Positions 23,139-34,962 of a stretch of 64,000 bases of DNA are shown piece by piece. The notes under the pieces were generated by a model. That model was not told the DNA's origin and ran no database searches. It saw only the letters and a list, made by a program, of their open reading frames with translations. Position numbers and translations under genes: made by a program. The stretch comes from Cephalopachus bancanus. Taxonomy: Eukaryota > Chordata > Mammalia > Primates > Tarsiidae. The stretch is taken from assembly GCA_027257055.1 (NCBI GenBank), contig JAPVLO010000206.1, forward strand, positions 1,860,001 through 1,924,000, given 5' to 3'. Numbering within the stretch: position 1 is the first letter of the stretch; the number at the start of each line of letters is the position of its first letter.

Positions 23139-23240
23139 TTGGGATGACTTCATGAACACATGACCTGCTCAACGGTCGCATCAAACTAAGCTCAGACCCT
23201 ATGCGACTGCACAGGTCATGTGTTCATGAAGCCATCCCAA
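23139..23240. repeat. 102-bp near-perfect hairpin
   Basis: Left arm 23139-23167 (TTGGGATGACTTCATGAACA and the next 9 bases) pairs with 23212-23240 with one mismatch. An inner stem GTCGCAT (23175-23181) pairs with ATGCGAC (23201-23207), leaving a 19-nt loop. No known element is recognised. Confidence 0.9.
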
Positions 23241-23745
23241 CGGCGAAAATCTTAATAACTACTCTACAAGAGGTCTCATATTTTTATTTTGCACTCTTCC
23301 CATGTAGTACATAGACAATCCCAGTTATACACGACCAAAAGACTAGCCAAGTGACCTTGGGTAAACTATAGCACTTCCTTTCTGGGTAACTTTGTTCTAG
23401 TTCCATGTGATGGAGACAATGAGAGAAGAGGTGGGATAAATACAGCCATGGACCCAGCCTCGCCAATGAGCACAGTAGTGACTTCTTGGACATGTAGCAA
23501 CATTCCCAGGCTACCGGCAATTACTTCTCTTTCAGGGGTCTTGGTAGACTCAAGGAAAACTGAAAGTAACTCTGGAAGTGCTTGCCATACCTACCTTCAC
23601 CCATCCCCCTGCAAATAAACTTAATCGGTCATTTTTCTGTAGAGAAATGATGTAGATTACTCAGAGACACAGAGAAATCAGCTCTGTCTGCATCACAGAG
23701 AGTGACCCCAGCACAGTAGCAACTGCAGAGAGGCAGAGCATGTCG

Positions 23746-23813
23746 ACTTTATATGGTTGTTGTGAGGGTTAATGATTTAATTGATGTGAAGTATTTATAT
23801 GTATGTATGAATG
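23746..23813 (+). repeat. Partial duplicate of the nearby MIR
   Basis: Aligns with 22879-22950 at about 86%, sharing MIR-atypical text (ACTTTATATGGTTGTTGTGA and GTTAATGATTTAAT types), without the rest of a MIR around it. Confidence 0.7.
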
Positions 23814-24150
23814 TGAAACAGCCATACAGATACATATACAAAGGTCACTCTGGCTGGGACTTCACAGTGGAGACTCCTGCAGTGAAGTAGGGAGGGGTTT
23901 CAGAAAAGCAGCTGACACCGGGCGGCCCTCACAGGTGACAGCTACCAGAACAAGATCTTTAGCCCTCAGAAGTCTCCCACCCCCATCCCCGTGAGCCAGG
24001 AGGCTGTCCTGTCTGTCTGAATTTCCCTACAATATAAGCAGAGGAACTGTCTGCTTGGGTGGGAAGAACTATGGTTGGGTTGCCACTAAATTCAGTAATG
24101 GGAGTTCTTGACAAGAGTGTTTTGAGTCCACTATGATAAATTATTCCTAC

Positions 24151-24440
24151 CCAGGCTCGGTGGCTCAGCCTGTAATCCCGCACTTTGGGAGGCTGAGGTA
24201 AGTGAATTGCCTGAACCCGCAGGTTTGAGACCCGCCTGGGCAACTTGGCGATAACTCATCTCTACAATAAATCAAAAATTAGCCGGGCGTGGTAGCACAG
24301 GCCTGTAGCTCGAGCTCCTTGGAAGTCTGAGACGGAAGGATCGCCGGAACCCAGCATATCAAGGCTTCGGTGGTTGGGAGTATACCACTGCACTCCAATC
24401 TGGGAGACAGAGTGAGACTCCAACTCAAAAAAAAAAAAAT
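24151..24440 (+). mobile_element. Lineage-specific Alu, intermediate type
   Basis: Head CCAGGCTCGGTGGCTCAGCC, full linker CAACTTGGCGATAACTCATC, A tail at 24427-24439. Imperfect TSD (AAATTATTCCTAC before, AAATTGTTCCTTC after). Confidence 0.9.
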
Positions 24441-24460
24441 TGTTCCTTCTTTCGGTTTCT

Positions 24461-24764
24461 TTTTTTTTTTGAGTTGGAGTCTCACTCTGTCGCCCAGACT
24501 GGAGTGCAGTGGCCACTCCCAGCCACCACAGCCTCGAACTGCTGGGCTCCAGCGATCCTTCCACCTCAGCCTTCCAAGTAGCTGGAACTACAGGTGCGCG
24601 CTACCACACCTTTTTTGATACCAAAAAATCAAAATTTTTTGATTTATTGTAGAGATGAGGTCTCACCAAGTTGCCCAGGCGGGTCTCGAACCCGCGGGCT
24701 CAGGCAATGCACTCACCTCAGCCTCCCAAGGCACAGGATTACAGGCTGAGCCACCGAGCCCGGC
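24461..24764 (-). mobile_element. Lineage-specific Alu, minus strand, intermediate type
   Basis: T-run then GAGTTGGAGTCTCACTCTGT, ending CCGAGCCCGGCT. It keeps GGTCTCACCAAGTTGCCCAG. An extra A/T-rich segment 'gataccaaaaaatcaaaat' is inserted near 24617-24637. Approximate TSD of the CTTCTTTCGGTTTCT type. It faces the previous Alu tail to tail. Confidence 0.9.
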
Positions 24765-24769
24765 TCTTC

Positions 24770-27385
24770 CTTTCAGTTTCTAAGATGGAGTGGCCCAAGG
24801 AATAAAATAGATTTTACACATATTTGGCCCCATGGCTCTCATATGTATGAATGACCTAGTTCATCCAGTGAGTCTGACTTTGACACTGGTGGCCGTGAAA
24901 TTGCCTCTCCAGTCCCAGGTTAGTTCCCATTGTCTTCTGGTTCTCCCATCCGTGACCCTGAGGTGACTAGGTAATTTCCTAACGGTTGCCTCTAGCACAG
25001 AAGGGTGGATGAGCCTTTGAAAATTCTGCTGCAAAGCCCTTTGCAGAAAACCCCATCTGTATGTCCCGGCTCTTGAGAATTCCATTTCTTTGAACATATT
25101 GGTGCATTTTGTTCTGATTTTAGAATCTGGAATTGTGCAGCGCAAGACATTTCTAAGCTGGGAACTTGTCATCCTTTTGCAGGAGCACAGCAGCAGGCCC
25201 AGAGAAATATTTTTCAAGGCTGCAGAGAAAACAAGGGCTGGAAAAATGTTTGTTTATTGCCAGCTCTCCCTGCAGCCACTTACATAAGAGCCTGTGCTGA
25301 GACAGGCTGTCCTGCCCAGGGTCACGATCAAGAGTTACACTCCTCAGGAGGATGGCAGAAACAATGTGGGAACCACAAGGCCCATGACGTTCAGGAAGGA
25401 AAACCAAGTGGTGTGTAGCGATTAATCCCTTCACAATGATGTGATGGTTTCCTGAGGTGTTTTCAAGCCTGCGGTTGGTCATCCAGTTCACAAGAGAGGG
25501 GATGGCTCTGTGAACAAGATATGGGTAAAGAATGGTTCCTGGTTTTCCATTTTTAAAATAAAACAATGTACACGCAACTGTGTGTGAGCTGAAGGGTAGA
25601 GTCAAAAGTTCAGGTATTTTCTGACCTTTCAGATCCATTCGGACTTTCTAAAAGCCACAAAAATAAACACTATACCCAAATCTGGGTGCGTTTAAAAGGT
25701 TTGAACAAAATTGTGCATACTTTGTTCAACAATTCATTGCAAAGATTTTTTTAAAAAGAAAATATCTGAAGCTTCTTCCTCACAAGACAACCATGGAAAC
25801 CAACTCTACCAGGAAAAAATATAAAACCCATAGACAGATTCTATTTAAGAGTTCAAGGGGACAGCCTGCCTCCCTCATGGTGTCACTCAAACACAAATGT
25901 GATGGGCAGCATTGCTGGGGCCTAGCATCAAAAGCTTGGCACAGCAGTCAGAAGACTATGTACATGCTTCTCAATGGCCTCCCTTGGAGGGGGGTGTCAT
26001 GGCCTCTTTGTGTAGACTGGCCCAGGTTTTAAGAAAACAAAACATTTTCTGTATGTTTTACCTTAATTTCTAGTTCAAACATGAATCCATTCATTCTGGT
26101 CCTCCCTTAACAGCCTTCATGTATACTTGTCCATTGACTTTGCTACTTGCCAGTCATACCTGTGTGTGCTTTTGCCGTAATGCCAGACACACCTAAGTCT
26201 TAGCGTCTGAAATCACAGATAAGGGTTCTACTTGTTGCTTTGCAATGACAAGTTGGAACTCGCACAGTCTTACACATAGGAGACATTCGCTCAGTGTTGT
26301 GTTGATGGAGTCACATTTCTCTCTCTCTTTCTCCTTATTTCTCCCCACCCCTAACTTTTCTTTGTTTCTTTCTCTGCTGACACACCACCAGGCTTGCCAG
26401 CAACTCTACTGAGTATTTTCCAAACCTCTGATTTATATGCCACACAAGAAACATCAGGTCCATGTAACAGAAAAATACTCACTTTGGGACCCCATGGTTG
26501 GCCCGGGTCTTTATGAGTTTGGGGCCATGATTTATTTTAGCCAAGTTAAGGTCTAATATGGAGCAAAGGTAACGGGTCCTTATGATTCACCTACTGGATC
26601 ACACATAGAAGAACTTTTGTGATTTCTTACCTGGGTAATTTCCCACCTTCTCTTTCTGCTGGTTCTTCCCAAACCATCATGGACAAGTTGGACTCTGAGA
26701 CTAACAGTTTCTGATCTTTTGTTCACTTTTCTGACTCTCTAGAAAACAGGAAAACTGAGAATGAAAAGTTCTAAACTATTCAGGACTCCTGGGTCACAAA
26801 TGGAGAAAACACATCTTGGACCAGCTTAAACCTAAAAGGGAAATTTATTTATTCAGGTAGCCAAATCACAACAAAGGGACCTGAACACTCCCACAGACTC
26901 GCTCACTCTCTCACCCCTTTACTCCTTGTAATGCCATTTTCCCAGACCTGCTTGATCCTCCATCATGTCCCAAGGATGTGGCCACCAGGAAAGTGCACCT
27001 CCTCACAGCTTGTAACACCAGGGAGACAGGAGTCCCTCCCACTCCAATGGATTGGAAAAATCCCCTATGATTGATGAGGATGAGCCCATTCACTATAATA
27101 TGTTCCCCTTCTGTGGCCAGGAAAACAGGGTCTGTTACTGGAAAAAGTCAGAGAGGGGCACTAGGCAGATTAAACAACAGCCACTGCAGCATCTGAGATT
27201 TGTGAAGGCCACCAAGTCTCCTGACAGATGACTCCTCTCTGCATCTCCCTCCCTGTCTTCATGGACCCATAAATGAGGGTTAAATGCTACACGTGGTCCA
27301 GAGGATCTCAGAAGATATAATGATGGTCAGCATCCTATCCTCCTGGCAGAGAAAAGATAGGAAAGGATAGTTTGCCTGATTTTCC
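24770..27385. other. Long unique stretch, no gene recognised
   Basis: No interspersed repeat stands out. A 161-codon minus-strand frame (25153-25638) has no domain and no supporting signal, and is compatible with chance at this window size. Its absence of repeats makes this a candidate for conserved non-coding DNA. Confidence 0.45.
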
Positions 27386-27389
27386 TATG

Positions 27390-28072
27390 AATACCTGAGA
27401 TTCCACCTAACTCCAGCCAGGATGGCCATCATCAATAACTCAAAAAATAACAGATGCTGGAAAGGATGTGGCGAAAAGGGAACACTTCTACACTGTTGAT
27501 GGGAGTGCAAACTAGTACAACCTCTGTGGAAAACAGTGTGGCAATTCCTAAAAGATCTAAAAATTGACCTTCTATATGACCCCACAATCTCCCTACACTG
27601 GGAATATACCCAGAAGAACTCAACTCACTCTATAAAAAGATACCTGCACACGTATGTTTATTGCAGCATTGTTCACAATAGCAAAAACATGGAACCAACC
27701 GTGCTACCCATCAAAAGAGGACTGGATTAAAAAAATGTGATACATATACACGATGGAATATTACCCAGCCATAAAGAAGAACAAAATCACGAAATTCACA
27801 GCAACCTGGATGGACTTAGAGTCTATAATACTGAGTGATCTCTCACAGAAACAAAGATCCCAGTATCACGTGTTCTCACTCATAAGCGGACCTTGAACAA
27901 CTATCGTAACACTTTAAGAATTGGCAGTAGCGGGAAACTGTGAAGGTATGGGGGGGAGGGAGAGGGGAGGCAGGATTGGCAGTAGAGGGAATCTGCCTGG
28001 GGAAGGGTGTACCTAACCCTGAATTGTACCACACATCTTTAAAATAAAAAAGTTAAAAGTTTAAAAAAAAAA
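27390..28072 (+). mobile_element. 5'-truncated L1 3' end
   Basis: Carries the end of L1 ORF2 ('gccatcatcaataactcaaaaaataacagatgctggaaaggatgtgg', 'attgcagcattgttcacaatagc', 'tggaatattacccagccataaagaag'), then the 3' UTR with a G-rich purine tract at 27947-27972, AATAAA at 28042 and an A tail to about 28072. Less diverged than the other L1 copies here, and truncated at its 5' end like most L1 insertions. Confidence 0.9.
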
Positions 28073-28146
28073 AGGACCTGCAATTCACAGAAAATCATAG
28101 ACTTGGAGAATTAGAGAAGCTCTAAGGGAATCTAGATTATTTCCTT

Positions 28147-28443
28147 TTTTTTTTTTTTTTTTGAGTTGGATTCTCACTCTGTCACCCAGACTGGAGTGCA
28201 GTGGCCGCTCCCGGCCACCACAGCCTCAACCTGCTGGGCTCCAGCGATCCTTCCACCTCAGCCTTCTGAGTAGCCGGAATTTCAGGCATGCGCTACCACG
28301 CCCAGCTGATTTTTTTTTTTTTGATTTATTGTAGAGATGAGGTCTCGCTGCCCAGGCGGGTCTCGAACCCGCAGGCTCAGGCAATCTACTCACCTCAGCC
28401 TCCCAAAGGCACGGGATTACAGGCTGAGCCACCGAGCCTGGCT
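28147..28443 (-). mobile_element. Young lineage-specific Alu, deletion type
   Basis: Long T-run, GAGTTGGATTCTCACTCTGT, shortened linker GGTCTCGCTGCCCAGGCGG and head GAGCCTGGCT. It retains GTCTCGAACCCGC, the complement of the lineage-specific B-box change. Confidence 0.95.
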
Positions 28444-28444
28444 T

Positions 28445-29035
28445 GGTGATTTCCTACCACTAGCCAGAGCTTCACAAAGAAGGGTGAAGGTCTTATAGGG
28501 AGGTCTTGCATTAGGTATGAGGCTGAATAAGAAAGCTCCTAAAGTCCTTTAGACTCTCAGATATCATGAGTCTGTAAAACCCTCCCAACCTGAAATTGGT
28601 TGATTCCTTCCTTAAAGTGTCTAGGACACTCCCAATTGCCCTCACTCTTACCGACTGATTTTTAATGACTAACAGGCCTTAAGTATGGGATTCTATCTAG
28701 ATGCCTCACATCAAATCCCCTTCTGCAAATTAAGCCCACACCCTTAGAGACTGGGAACTCTCAAGCCATTCCAAACTAAAGGAGCCTCCCTCCTCTTGGT
28801 TCTAAAACTCTTTTGGACAACATTTGTGAGCCTGTTTTTCCGTATGTTTTGACATCTTTAGTCCTTTCCTTTACGTCTTGATCAAATTTACCAGATCATG
28901 GCTCAGAAGAGACCTGAGGTTGAATACAGAGATCTAGCTCATCTTCAGATTAACCTTTTCTGCCTGCAGAGAATTGGAGAAATTAAAAAAGCAAGAGAGA
29001 GCCTGTGTGCTGGTTTTTGTTCTCATCTTCCTCTT
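28445..29035. other. Unique DNA
   Basis: No gene or repeat that I can name. Confidence 0.5.
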
Positions 29036-29039
29036 CCCT

Positions 29040-29545
29040 TCCTGTGGTGGGTAATATAATGACCATCCAAAGATACTCGCATCCTAATCCCTGGAACCTG
29101 TGTATCTGTAATGTTACATGACAAAAGGAAAATTAAGGTTGCTATGAAGATGGTTGAAAATGGGAGAGTATCCTGGATTATCCATACAGACCCAATGTAA
29201 TCACAAGTTTTCTTAAAAGTAGACGAAGGAGGCAGAGTAAGAGGTCAGTCGGAGTGATACAGTGTGAGAAGGACACAGCCTGGCATTGCTAGGTTTGAAG
29301 ACGGAAGGGGCCATGAATCAAAGAATGGAGGTTGCCCCTAGAAACTGGAAAAGGTAGGAAAACACATTCTCCCCTGGAGCCTCCAGAAAGTAACACAGCG
29401 CTGCCAACATCTTGATTTTAGCCTGGTGAGACCCATGTCAGACTTCTAACCTACAGACTGTAAAATAATGAATTTGTGTTGTTTAAGCCACTACATATGT
29501 GGTTATTTGTTACGGCCATGAGTAGGAAACTAATGCACTTCCTAT
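29040..29545 (+). mobile_element. MaLR LTR (MLT1-like)
   Basis: Order of motifs: 'atcctaatccctggaacctgtg', 'attaaggttgctatgaagatgg', 'cttgattttagcctggtgagacc', 'gaatttgtgttgtttaagccac' and the end 'gaaactaatgca'. This is the solo-LTR form of an old MaLR element, without an internal region. Confidence 0.75.
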
Positions 29546-29629
29546 TTGTTTCTGTGCGTTCTGAAATGTTAGGCTCTTTAGGATTTCAGTTGCTGGACTA
29601 CGTAGAGACAGGACGGTTTAGTGGACAAG

Positions 29630-29720
29630 GAGATTTGACTTTGTTACTACCTCACCTAGTGGCTCTAGGTAAATCAGTTTCTCTGGTTCTCAATTTCCAC
29701 ATCTGCAAAACAAAGTAGTT
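29630..29720 (+). mobile_element. MIR core fragment
   Basis: 'ctcacctagtggctctaggtaaatcagtttctctggttctcaatttccacatctgcaaaa' follows the MIR core. Confidence 0.65.
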
Positions 29721-29999
29721 TTATTAAACAATCCCAAAGCCTTTCTCCCTTCAACTGCAGAGATTCAACAACCTCTCCCTTTTCTTAATGGGGTCAAATG
29801 CTCTGGAGGCACCTGAGCTGCCCTGTCGCCAGCCACAGCAGAGCATGGATAGGGATAGAAGATCCACAGGTCACAGTCCCCTCGGGGACTTTCCACAGTA
29901 AGTGAGGATGCAGGAGGTCAAAGCAGGCACAGAAGCTTCTGGATGACTCTCTTGACGCAAGCAGAAAACACTTAGTGCCAAGTAAGAAGCACTGTGGGT

Positions 30000-30260
30000 A
30001 CTGAGGTGCTGGAGAATTCTAAAACCCAAGTGGTCATGGAAATCTTCCTGAAGGAAAGGAGAAGCATTAGCTAAGGAAAGATAGACTCTGGATAAGTATA
30101 TTTTATGCAGAAGTCAAGGCAAAGAGGGGATTATTATGGTGAATGGGCCAGGCCGGTGGAAGAAAAAGTTTTGTGGTTAGTGTGAAGTCAGAATGATAAG
30201 TTACAGCCACACGGTGGGGATCTTGTAAGGTTCTGGGACAAGGACACAAAGACTGAGTGA
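30000..30260 (-). mobile_element. L2 relic, antisense
   Basis: 'atcttcctgaaggaaagga', 'gggccaggccggtggaag' and 'cacacggtggggatcttgtaaggt' match the antisense L2 3' order at low identity. Confidence 0.5.
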
Positions 30261-30269
30261 ACTCCCTGT

Positions 30270-31840
30270 GGTCCTACTGCATTTCATGCCATATTGTGTG
30301 CCCATGGTACAATGGCAGGCATGTAATAGGTGCTCAGCATGAGAGGTGCTCTCAGTATGTGTTGATTGGATGAGCTATCAACATTTTTTAGCAGAACCCA
30401 AGATGAATTTAAATGAGACCACCATTTGCAGAGTGGATTAGAGGAAATAGAGACAGAACATCTGGATACCAGTCAAGAGGCTGCCAAACTGATTCAGACA
30501 TAAGGGTCAAGCTGGGGTGTTGGGCAGTGTGAACCGAAAGGAAGAAATTCAAGTGCCATTAAGACTTTCCCTAAACCATTCCAGCTGGGAGGATGTCATT
30601 TTCATTCATGCAAATCTCCAAGGAAGGAGACCTACCACCTCATGAATAAAAACAATTCAATAACCCAGACAGATCAGCACATACGAGCAAAAACCTCAGG
30701 CAGCAATTTAAACATCTCAAACCCACATCATGTTTTCAGGGGAAATGACCACTAATCTCTGCACAATTATTCTCCCTGTAATCAAAGCCGGTTCTTAGTT
30801 CATCCCTGCCTTCTCTAAACTCAATAGCTCTAATTCTTCTAACTGCTTTCAGAGGTCCACTCACCAAGTCTTCTAATTATTTCTATTTTTCTCATCTGAT
30901 CCTTCTCCAAGTTCCCTCTCCTTTAAGTGAATTTACCTGAATCAGAAGACTAAGTTTGCTCCAGTCACACTCAACTGACTGGCCTGCTTTTCCTCCAAGT
31001 AATTGGCAGGAACATGGCTCTGCTCCAGGAGGCAGACCTGGCTTCATGGGAAGATCGCAGTTATACTCCAAGTCCAGTTAGCCAAGGACACAGACTGTCC
31101 TTGCCGGAGGATTCCCTGTGGAAATCAACCAGAGCCCACCTCCAGACAGTGGCTGGCCTCAGATCCCAGAGAAACTCACCATCCTCTTCCTCTCCATCCT
31201 TGCTAAGCTTCCCCAGTCGGCAGGGACAGAAGAGTAATTGATGGCCTTAGGGGATATCAAAGTGCTATTGAGCAAAACCACAACTCAACAGCCGCGCAGG
31301 TGCTTCCTGCAGCAGGGAGGGGAAAAAGTGTCTTTAGAAAGCCCTAAATAACTCTGGGCAGGGATGTCAACTTGACAAATGACTCGCGAGAAATAGCCCC
31401 GTTGTTCTCTGGTGTGTGATTCGTCCCAGGCTGTGCTGGGGTGGGGGATGAGGCTGGGTCGTGAGTCCCACAGTTAGTCACTTGGGGCCGCTCTTCAGCT
31501 CAGCTCCAGGAGGCATCTGAAAGCATTTGCGTAGGTTCCCTTAGCCCTGTCACTTTGACCTTGCATTTCAGGGGTTTGATTTAGTGGATTTATGCTGATT
31601 TGGCTTGAGCTGCATTCAGAGAAGGATAGGAACTGTGGGGAGACGCCCCAAGCATCCAAAGGCCTCTCCCTCTCTTTGATGTTGGCTCTGAGAGCATCTT
31701 GCAATAATAGCATCAAAGATAAGAGGTTCCTCAGGGCACAGCCCCTTTCATCTCCCTATTTCCAGCTCCTGGTTTATTTATATGCTTGTCACATGTTGAA
31801 TGGTTAAGGAAAAAGATCCCAAGACCAAGGGATATGACAT
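30270..31840. other. Unique DNA, possible regulatory content
   Basis: No repeat recognised. 31300-31720 has retained CpGs and no repeat text. Short opposing open frames carry no domain. Confidence 0.4.
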
Positions 31841-31842
31841 GA

Positions 31843-31930
31843 GAGCTAGTTTCTGGTCTTGGTCGTTGGGACCTTGGTCAGGTGCTCAGGATCTCTGGAC
31901 CTCTGCATCCTCATTTGTAAAATACAAAGG
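31843..31930 (+). mobile_element. MIR fragment
   Basis: 'gggaccttggtcaggtgctcaggatctctggacctctgcatcctcatttgtaaaatacaaagg' follows the MIR core. Confidence 0.6.
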
Positions 31931-31999
31931 CAAGTTCTCAGGTTCCCTCAAACACAGACCATGAGGTTCAGAGAGGCCTGCAGAGGCTGATTGGGCCTG

Positions 32000-32860
32000 C
32001 ACCCAGCCCCCAGAGAGAGGGGAAGAAGGTAAGGTGAAGAGGAGGGATCTGCAATTGTTTTGCATACCCAGCAGCAAGAGTAAACAACAGCATGTTGAAA
32101 ACACAAGGAAAACGTGTATGATATCTTCAGTCAGGAAGTCAGCCCAAAGGGCCTCTCCACTAACATTAAATGGATGTATTGTGAACAGCCAGTGGACTGA
32201 TATGGGCCACGCTGAACACAAACAGCACGACTAGCCTCCCCGAGGTTATTGGGTCTTTTTCACCAAGGTGTTCCTGCCGCCACACTACGACATGGACATT
32301 AAGTCTTGGGTTTATGGCATTTTTTTTCCATAAAATAACACAGCAAATCCATTGTCAGGGGAAGGCTGTTCCACCAGCAGGGGCAAGTCTGTGTGTGTGA
32401 ATCTCTCAGACGAGTCTGTGTGAGGTGGGGCTGGTGGTTTATAATGAAGTCCTGAGAGTGTGATAAGGAAATGAGCCAGTGTGTCCCGACACAGAGACTG
32501 TTTCTCAAAGCGGTCATCATCTGATTAATTTTCCCATGCTGGTGGATGTGCTCTGGGTTTTAATGTCCTTGGTTTCCATCAATGGCAGCTTTGTTAGCAT
32601 TACAAATTCATTTGAAATCAAGGTCTCGCGGATGCCTGAATGTGTCCCTCCTCTGCCCTGAAAATGGTTACAATCGAGATTGCGGAGCTGAGTGAAACTG
32701 TCTTTTTTATGGAGAGGCAATTTAGCAACTGGAATTAAGGGTCACAAGCATTTTCAGAAGTTTTAACAATCCCAGTTTCTCCTCTGGGAATCATTTTAGG
32801 TTCTTATATACAGATGACCAATGTCCCTCACTACTGAGGCTCTCAGTGCTGGAAAAGTCC
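32000..32860. other. Repeat-free block, candidate conserved non-coding DNA
   Basis: No interspersed repeat. 32510-32760 contains a homeodomain-type core ATTAATT (32524-32530) and long text free of microsatellite or repeat features. Conservation cannot be seen from one sequence, so this is only a candidate. Confidence 0.3.
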
Positions 32861-33101
32861 ATTAATTAGGATTCCAAATTGCCCTTTATTTTTCCTTTCC
32901 TTTGTGAAAAGTGTCTAGTTACTCTTCTACCTTGGCTTGGCTGAAGCAGGTCTGTCGGGAAGTGACTTTGTTTCAGCTGTAGATCTCTGCCAAGGTCTGA
33001 TATCCTCTGGGGGGTGGACAGGCCTTTCCACTGCAGCTTGAGACAGATAAAAAGAAAAAGAGATGCTCTCACACTAGGTTTGCAACACCTTCATAAACCT
33101 G

Positions 33102-33119
33102 CACACACACACACACACA

Positions 33120-33174
<55 letters not shown>
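33102..33174. repeat. (CA)n microsatellite
   Basis: About 36 CA units with one CAT interruption. It produces spurious threonine/histidine and valine/cysteine repeat frames on both strands. Confidence 0.98.
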
Positions 33175-33178
<4 letters not shown>

Positions 33179-33234
33179 CATTTGGGTACAGAGTAAACAC
33201 CTATTTGACATATATCTTTCCCAAAACACAGATC

Positions 33235-33455
33235 TGGAAACCACAAAGACCTGATTTTTATTCCTGTCTCTACCACTCATTAGCTTGCGAGCCTGGGTAA
33301 GTTAATTAACCTTTCTGCACCTTGGTTTTCTTGTTTATAAGATGAAGAAAATAAGAAGGACCAAACCATAGTGTTGTGGAAGCATTAAAGGAAATAACAT
33401 ATATCAAGCTCTTAGCACAGTGTCTGGAATATTGTAAGTGCCCCAAATAAATGAT
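33235..33455 (+). mobile_element. MIR SINE, nearly full
   Basis: 'cctgtctctaccactcattagcttgcgagcctgggtaagttaattaacctttctgcacc' then 'agcacagtgtctggaatattgtaagtgcc'. Confidence 0.85.
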
Positions 33456-34006
33456 CAATCATCATAATAGTAACAATAACAAAAGTCTCCTCCGACGAAG
33501 AGACTTTAGCCCCTCAGCACTCTCTAGAGCCAGAGTTGATTCCATTTGGGGTTTTCTGTAGGGTTTACTATGAAGCAGAAGTATGATATCAGTTACCAGT
33601 TGTCAATATCTATTGTTACAAATGAGAATTCCTGGGAGAGAGACCATCTGCAATGGTCTGAGTTTGAGGGGACCTGAGAGCTCACCTTCTCATTTTAAAG
33701 ATAAAGATACAGAGGCTCAGAGACCCTGGGCACTGACCAAGCTCCAACGTACTTATCCTTGGAGTCAAAACCAGAACTGGGTGATCAAGAGTCTTAGCCT
33801 TGGGATCTTTTCACCTATCCACTCTACATCTGGGAAGCATTTAAATGAGCCAGTTCTTAGAAGAGTTAGGCATAAGGAAAGGAGCTCCTGGTCTTTGTTG
33901 CTATCGCAGCAAGAGGTGGTAGAAGTTGACATCAAAGAGAGAGAGGCCTTTGGACGCTTAGAGCATCTCCCCACGGTTCCCATCCTCCACTGAATACAGC
34001 TTGTGC

Positions 34007-34310
34007 CAAATCAGCACAAATCCAGAAGAAGTAAAGCAACCTGCAGTGTGCACAGAAGGACTGAACCAAGGTGTCCACACAGAACTCGGCTTCAGGCTTT
34101 CTTCCCTGCTGAGACTCCCCCAACCCCAAACGAAACTTGAACAGTTTTTACTCCATTAGGCTAAATGTCTTAATTATCAAGGGGTGACAGTTTCATAATC
34201 TTAATAAAGAGACCACAGTTCTCAAACACCGCCCCCACACACATGGATGCATGTGGGATGTCACGGCAGAGGGCCCTCAATGGCTGTTACTAGGAACCCA
34301 TGGTGCCAAA
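34007..34310. repeat. Local duplicate blocks X1 and Y1
   Basis: Block X1 (about 34007-34041, with ATCAGCACAAATCCAGAAGA) and block Y1 (about 34165-34310, with GTCTTAATTA) both recur downstream at 35286-35325 and 34963-35100, but in the opposite order. Y1 and Y2 are about 78% identical by eye. The family is unknown. Confidence 0.65.
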
Positions 34311-34962
34311 TGAATTCACTACAACAGACACCCACTGCAAAATCTCAGCCTGGGCCACTGCTTTAGAGGTGTGAATTTCCCAGCCAGGGGCTTCAAAATG
34401 TATTGATATCATGCTAAATATGGCATTTGCAGTCTGAGAGTCAGCCCCACTCAAACATAAGCTCTGTGGGCTCAGAGATCCACCATGGGTTTGTTCACTG
34501 CATCTCGGCCAGTGCCTAGAACGGCACCCAGAGAGAATAACCAATAAATATGCTTAAATGAATAAATAAATTCATAAATAAACCAAGTTTGAATAATGGA
34601 GTCTATAAACGATCTCATGTATGAGTCGTTTACCTTCTCTGTGCATTTTCTTTATCTTGAAAAGGACATAGAATTGTCCAGAGAATTATTGGTTTAATCG
34701 TATCTCTTTAAAGAAGTACTAGTTAATGATAGATATTTGGGGGCTTTATAGACATCATGATTTTTCTATATCCTCATAGAGGATCGGCAGATATTCATTA
34801 CGTTAACAGATATACCTAAATCTTATTTCATTCAAGTGATCATATTAGAAAAGTCTGAAAGGATTTGTGCTGTTGTTGTTTACTGCTTGGTTTGACTTGT
34901 TTTGCTAAAAGGCCTGATGTGTACAAGGTATTTGGTTTTGCCCCCATTCTTTTATATGAAGT

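Noticed and set aside
25153..25638. 161-codon minus-strand frame
   Set aside because: No recognisable domain, no splice or promoter context, and a length near chance for this window.
27947..27972. G-rich tract as a novel G-quadruplex
   Set aside because: It is the usual purine-rich tract of the L1 3' UTR, a known feature.
33102..33174. Possible CRISPR-like or satellite array
   Set aside because: It is a simple CA microsatellite without spacers. No CRISPR or higher-order satellite exists in the window.
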